A DNA stretch of 18,941 nt from Aeriscardovia sp. (GTDB taxonomy: Bacteria > Actinomycetota > Actinomycetes > Actinomycetales > Bifidobacteriaceae), in NCBI GenBank assembly GCA_017538865.1, contig JAFYIA010000074.1, forward strand, positions 1 through 18,941, read 5' to 3'. Each line of letters starts with the position of its first letter. Position 1 is the first letter of the stretch. Positions 15,460-18,941 of the stretch are shown piece by piece. The notes beneath the pieces were generated by a model. It had not been told where the DNA came from and made no database searches. It was given only the letters and a program-made list of their open reading frames with translations. The position numbers and the translations under genes are program-made.

Positions 15460-16913
15460 TTTCTCCCATCCCTTTCCATAAGCCTCTCTGCAGAGGAGGG
15501 GCCCCAGGACCCCGCCTCGTAAAACTCCAAGGTGGAGGGCTCGCGCCTCCAAAAGCCTTCCAGCTCGTCTGTGATCTTCCATGAAAGCTCCGTCTCCTCT
15601 TCCGAGGGGAATAGCGAGCTTTTGCCCAGCATCGCGTCCATGACCAGGTTCTCGTAGGCCTCGGGGCTGCCTTCGGCAAATTCTTCCCTGTAGGAAAAGC
15701 CCATGAGGGCCCCCCTGAGGATTTCTTTTCCGGGCGCCTTGGACGAAAACTTCGCCCAGACCCCCTCCCCCGGCTGGATCTTGAAAGTGACGCAGTCCTC
15801 TTCGCCTCCGGGGAGGAAAGACGCCGCCAGGGGGCGCTTTAGGACGAGCGCCACTTCGGCCGACCGCTTGGCCAGCCTCTTTCCCGTGCGAAGGTAGAAG
15901 GGCGCGCCCTCCCACCTGGGGGTGTTGACCTCGACCTTCAGGGCGGCGAAAGTGTCGGCAAGGGAGAGGGGGTCCACCCCGGGCTCCTCCCTGTAGCCCC
16001 TTACGAACCTTCCCGAGGCAAAGCCGGCAGAATACTGCCCCCTTGCAGAGGTCCTCTTCAGATCCGACACGGAGCAGCTCTTTAGTGCTTCAACCTTCTT
16101 CTCCCTTTCGCTTTCCCCGTTTTCCGGCTTTTCCATGGCCGTGAGGGCCAAGAGCTGCATCAGGTGGTTCTGGAGGACGTCCCGGGCCGCGCCGGCTTTT
16201 TCGTAGTAGGCGGCCCTCCCTTCCACCCCCGCGCTCTCTGCCACGCTTATCTCTACGTGATCCACACATTCCGAGCTCCACAGGGCCGAAAAGACGGGGT
16301 TTTCAAAGCGCAGCGGGAGGAGGTTTTGCACCATTTCCTTGCCCAGGTAGTGGTCCACCCGGAAGACCTGGGAGGGGCTGAAGGCGGAGGCCAGGAGCGA
16401 ATCCAGGCTTTTGGCGCTCTCAAGGTCCCAGCCGAAGGGCTTTTCTATGACTACCTTCCGGAAGGGGTCTTTGGGGTCCGCAAGGCCGCCCCTTTTGAGC
16501 ATCTCCACCACTTGGGGGAAGGAGGCGGGAGGGATTGAAAGGTAGAACATCTTCCCTTTGGCCCCCTGCTCGCCTGCCGCCTTCCCCATCTCCTCCTTCA
16601 GGGCCTCAAAGCTTCCTTCGTCGCCGAAAGTCCCTTTGGAGAAGTAGAAGTGGGGGGCGAGGAGGGAAAAGACCCCCTCGTCAAACTCCGTGCGGCAGTT
16701 CTCCCTTATCTCCCCCTTTGCCCAGAGCGCGAACTCTTCCTGGCTCCACTCCCTCCTGGCAAAGCCCACCAGGGCGAAGCCGGCGGGGAGCATGCCCCTG
16801 TGGAAGAGGTCGTAGAAGGCGGGGAGGATCTTATGCCTGGAGAGGTGTCCTGTGACCCCGAAAAGCGCTATGGCGCAAGGCTCGGGGATGAGGCTCGAAT
16901 AACTGTTTTCCAA
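15444..16913 (-). CDS. zwf: Glucose-6-phosphate 1-dehydrogenase
   Basis: A 489-residue enzyme that oxidises glucose 6-phosphate to the lactone, the first step of the oxidative pentose phosphate pathway. The substrate site is intact: EKPFG (157-161), RVDHYLGKE (185-193) and RDVLQNH with His250 as the likely base. The coenzyme motif reads FGVTGHLSRHK (18-28) where nearly all relatives have GxxGDLAxRK, so the Asp is His23 and the Arg is His27. The start is TTG 16913, with AAGGA four bases before it; there is no ATG. It heads zwf-opcA-pgl and is divergent from the HD-domain gene, with 38 bases between the two starts. Confidence 0.95.
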   Translation of the reverse strand: MENSYSSLIPEPCAIALFGVTGHLSRHKILPAFYDLFHRGMLPAGFALVGFARREWSQEEFALWAKGEIRENCRTEFDEGVFSLLAPHFYFSKGTFGDEGSFEALKEEMGKAAGEQGAKGKMFYLSIPPASFPQVVEMLKRGGLADPKDPFRKVVIEKPFGWDLESAKSLDSLLASAFSPSQVFRVDHYLGKEMVQNLLPLRFENPVFSALWSSECVDHVEISVAESAGVEGRAAYYEKAGAARDVLQNHLMQLLALTAMEKPENGESEREKKVEALKSCSVSDLKRTSARGQYSAGFASGRFVRGYREEPGVDPLSLADTFAALKVEVNTPRWEGAPFYLRTGKRLAKRSAEVALVLKRPLAASFLPGGEEDCVTFKIQPGEGVWAKFSSKAPGKEILRGALMGFSYREEFAEGSPEAYENLVMDAMLGKSSLFPSEEETELSWKITDELEGFWRREPSTLEFYEAGSWGPSSAERLMERDGRKWRKL

Positions 16914-16914
16914 C

Positions 16915-16943
16915 TTGTCCTTCTTCCTGCCAAGGCCTATAAA
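16915..16943 (+). promoter_or_regulatory. Sigma-70-type promoter for the HD-domain gene, near-leaderless
   Basis: TTGTCC (16915-16920) and TATAAA (16938-16943) are separated by exactly 17 bases. Transcription would begin near 16950, and the ATG is at 16952, so the mRNA would have almost no leader. This agrees with the lack of any purine-rich ribosome site just before that ATG. Leaderless mRNAs are common in actinobacteria. The start site has not been measured. The promoter overlaps the region just upstream of divergent zwf. Confidence 0.7.
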
Positions 16944-16951
16944 ATTGAGCT

Positions 16952-17749
16952 ATGTCCCTTATAGATTCGTGGATGGCGGCGTGCCCGGAGGGGGAGTTTC
17001 GGGGGGTTTCGGACCAGTTCGGAAAGACCGTGACCCTGAAGAGGATCTTCGATCTGCACGCCTCCCTCGCCCCCTCGGAGTTCCTTTTGAACCTCGTGTG
17101 GACGCACTCCAAAATAGTGGCCGCCATAGCCTTCGCCCTGTGCCTGAGGGCCAGGGAGAAGAAGGACGGCGGCGTAGACATCTCCGCCATGCGCTTCGGA
17201 GCCAGGGCCGCCTCCGGTCTCAAGGGGATAGGCCCGTCCCTCCCCCGCTTTTCCTCCCTGAGCCGCCAGCCCAACGTGGTCCTGTCGGTCGTGGGGGCGC
17301 TCGTCCACGACGTGGGGGCCTACAAAGTGTCGAAAGACGGGTTTTCCTTCGACGACTCCTACATCTTCCACGGCCCCTACGGGTACCTGGAGCTCCACAA
17401 GGCGGGGTTCGGGGAAGAAATAGCGCTCTTTGCCAAGAACCACACCGGAAGCGGCATCAGCCGGCAGGAGGTCATAAGGGAAAACCTCCTGCTCCCCCCT
17501 CAAGACTACCTTCCCACGACCGTGGAGCAAAAAGTCGTGGCATATTCGGACTGCTTCCACACCAAGAGCGTCCCCCCGGCCTTCGTGGCCTTCGACGAGG
17601 CCGAAAAGAGGATTGCGCGCTTCGGGAAGGGTCCCCTTGACCGCTTCAAAGAGATGGAGGCGGCTTTCGGCAGGGTGGATTTGGAGGGGATATCGGAAGA
17701 GTGCCGGATGCCTATCTTGGGTCGCCAACTACCGTCTTGCGGTCAATGA
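16952..17749 (+). CDS. HD-domain phosphohydrolase of unknown substrate
   Basis: A 265-residue protein with the metal ligands of the HD superfamily: His52 (WTHSKIV), His119-Asp120 (LVHDVGAY), possible extra ligands His140 (FHGPYG) and His164 (KNHTGSGIS), and Asp200 (AYSDCFH). The pattern around 161-205, with HTGSGIS, LPPQDYLPTT and VEQKVVAYSD, resembles the uncharacterised TIGR00295-type HD proteins. About 67 residues lie between the first His and the HD pair, including a stretch at 66-107 without an obvious counterpart. Such proteins hydrolyse phosphate esters of nucleotides or related molecules, but no substrate can be named. The gene has its own promoter and overlaps the metal-ATPase gene by 38 bases at its 3' end. 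Confidence 0.87.
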   Translation: MSLIDSWMAACPEGEFRGVSDQFGKTVTLKRIFDLHASLAPSEFLLNLVWTHSKIVAAIAFALCLRAREKKDGGVDISAMRFGARAASGLKGIGPSLPRFSSLSRQPNVVLSVVGALVHDVGAYKVSKDGFSFDDSYIFHGPYGYLELHKAGFGEEIALFAKNHTGSGISRQEVIRENLLLPPQDYLPTTVEQKVVAYSDCFHTKSVPPAFVAFDEAEKRIARFGKGPLDRFKEMEAAFGRVDLEGISEECRMPILGRQLPSCGQ

Positions 17750-18941
17750 TGGCGCCAAGGGCGTAAAAGATCGCGACGGAGTCTATCACTTCCTGCAGGA
17801 TCGCCCCCACCACCACGGGGATGAAGTTGAAGGCGGCCAGGATCATAAGGACTATGGCCAGGCAGATCCCGAGGAGCACCGCCTGAAGCATTATGCTCCG
17901 GGTCTGGCGGGAGATCGCTATGGCCCTCGGCACCGCCAGGATCTCGTCATTCATGATCACGGCCTGGGCGCTTTCGCTCGCCACCGTGGCCGACCCGTCG
18001 GTCATGGCTATGCCGATGTCGGAAGAGGCGAGGACGGGGGCGTCGTTCACCCCGTCTCCAACCATCATGGTCACATGCTCCGCCCTGCGGCCGCCCATCT
18101 TTTCAAGGACCTTTTCGCCCTTGGCCGCGCCGTCGGTGTCGGTCCTCTTGTCGTTTGCCACTACGGCCAGCTTCTCTTCGGGAAGGAGCCTCGCCTTCAC
18201 GTCTTCAATCCCCAGCTGGGAGGCTATGGCGTCCGCCGTGCCCTGGCGGTCACCTGTCACCATGGTGATCTTTGAGACCCCGAGCCTTTTGAGGTCCTCT
18301 ATGGCCGCTTTGGAGTTGGGCCTGGGGAGGTCCTTTAGGACGATCCTGCCCGCAATCTTTCCGTCCACGGCTACAAAGACTCCGATTTCGTCGGGGGCGG
18401 AGGCGGGGAAAGAAGCCTTTCCCCCGAGGGTTTCTTCCAGCCACTGGAGCTTTCCTACGATTACCTCGCGCCCTTCGACCTTCCCGCTTATCCCGTTTCC
18501 GGGGTTCTCTTCGACTTCCTCTGCCGAGGGAAGCCCCCCCTCGCCCCAGAGGGGCTCTGCGGCCTTTGAGACGCCTTTGGCGAGGATGTGCACGGAGTAG
18601 CCTTCCAGGGCCCCCGCGAGCTTTAGGATCTGGTCTTTGTCAAACCCGGGCAGGGCGTCGACCCTGTAGACCTCGGGGTCCTTGGACGTGAGGGTCCCGG
18701 TCTTGTCGAAGAACACGTGGCTTACCCTGCTCATCTGCTCTAAGACGCCCTGGGATTTCACGATGATGCTGTGCTTGGCGAGCCTGCCGATGCCGCCCAT
18801 ATAGGCCACGGGGGCCGCTATCAGGAGGGGGCAGGGGGTGGCCAGGACCATGACCTGGACGAAGCGGACGGGATCGCGGCTGCAGGCCCAAGCTATGATG
18901 CCGATGACCAGGGAAACCACGGTGAAGGGGACCGCCAGAAG
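17712..18941 (-). CDS. P1B-type heavy-metal-translocating ATPase with TPCP motif (N-terminus outside window)
   Basis: The last 409 residues of a P-type cation pump; the frame stays open past the window edge. Visible parts are the membrane metal-site motif ATPCPLLIAAP, the phosphorylation site DKTGTLT, SVHILAKGV where most P1B pumps have a His-Pro motif, MVTGDRQGTADAIA, MVGDGVNDAPVL and two C-terminal membrane helices. The TPCP motif and the SATVASESAQAVIM segment place it in the TPCP group of P1B ATPases, whose metal is often unclear (Fe, Ni, Co and Zn have been discussed for TPCP pumps). The loop between LPEEKLAVV and MMVGDGVND is longer than usual. It is convergent with the HD-domain gene. 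Metal-binding domains, if any, would be in the missing N-terminus. Confidence 0.92.
   Translation of the reverse strand, partial: LLAVPFTVVSLVIGIIAWACSRDPVRFVQVMVLATPCPLLIAAPVAYMGGIGRLAKHSIIVKSQGVLEQMSRVSHVFFDKTGTLTSKDPEVYRVDALPGFDKDQILKLAGALEGYSVHILAKGVSKAAEPLWGEGGLPSAEEVEENPGNGISGKVEGREVIVGKLQWLEETLGGKASFPASAPDEIGVFVAVDGKIAGRIVLKDLPRPNSKAAIEDLKRLGVSKITMVTGDRQGTADAIASQLGIEDVKARLLPEEKLAVVANDKRTDTDGAAKGEKVLEKMGGRRAEHVTMMVGDGVNDAPVLASSDIGIAMTDGSATVASESAQAVIMNDEILAVPRAIAISRQTRSIMLQAVLLGICLAIVLMILAAFNFIPVVVGAILQEVIDSVAIFYALGAIIDRKTVVGDPR

Overview
The window comes from a GC-rich bacterium with very compact genes, most likely an actinobacterium. Evidence for this is a zwf-opcA-pgl operon (opcA is largely an actinobacterial and cyanobacterial gene), an rsmI-metG-tatD gene order, a methionyl-tRNA synthetase with the KFSSSR form of the KMSKS loop, GTG and TTG starts, and a promoter that looks almost leaderless. 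Arginine codons favour AGG and coding strands are purine-rich. I see no tRNA, rRNA, CRISPR array, insertion sequence or prophage. No stretch over 300 bases lacks a gene.

Left third (1-6965): the tail of a membrane protein and its terminator lie at the edge, followed by a set of genes centred on vitamin B12. On the minus strand, nrdJ (adenosylcobalamin-dependent ribonucleotide reductase), ecfT, a fused double-ATPase ecfA and an ECF S component that resembles the cobalamin-type CbrT form one operon in which each gene overlaps the next. The operon starts next to a pair of NrdR-like boxes whose centres are 31 bp apart. Beyond it, also on the minus strand, a PduO-type cobalamin adenosyltransferase is coupled through a GTGA overlap to a sirtuin. 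A small plus-strand membrane-protein gene sits between. Read together, these genes would import a corrinoid, adenosylate it and use it for dNTP synthesis, with the importer under the same NrdR control as the enzyme. The substrate assignment is an inference.

Middle (7041-13924): a plus-strand run of rsmI, metG, tatD, gnd, a LacI-family regulator and a ribokinase. The genes overlap or lie close together.

Right third (13902-18941): zwf-opcA-pgl on the minus strand converges on the ribokinase, so all oxidative pentose-phosphate genes, a sugar kinase and a likely sugar-responsive regulator lie within about 6.5 kb. Divergent from zwf is an HD-domain protein read from a good sigma-70-type promoter only a few bases before its ATG. 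It runs tail-to-tail into a P1B-type metal ATPase with a TPCP motif, which is cut off by the window end.

The most interesting points are the NrdR-controlled reductase-plus-importer operon, an EcfT whose two coupling ARG motifs appear to have lost arginine, and a 6-phosphogluconate dehydrogenase with asparagine at a substrate-binding lysine position.
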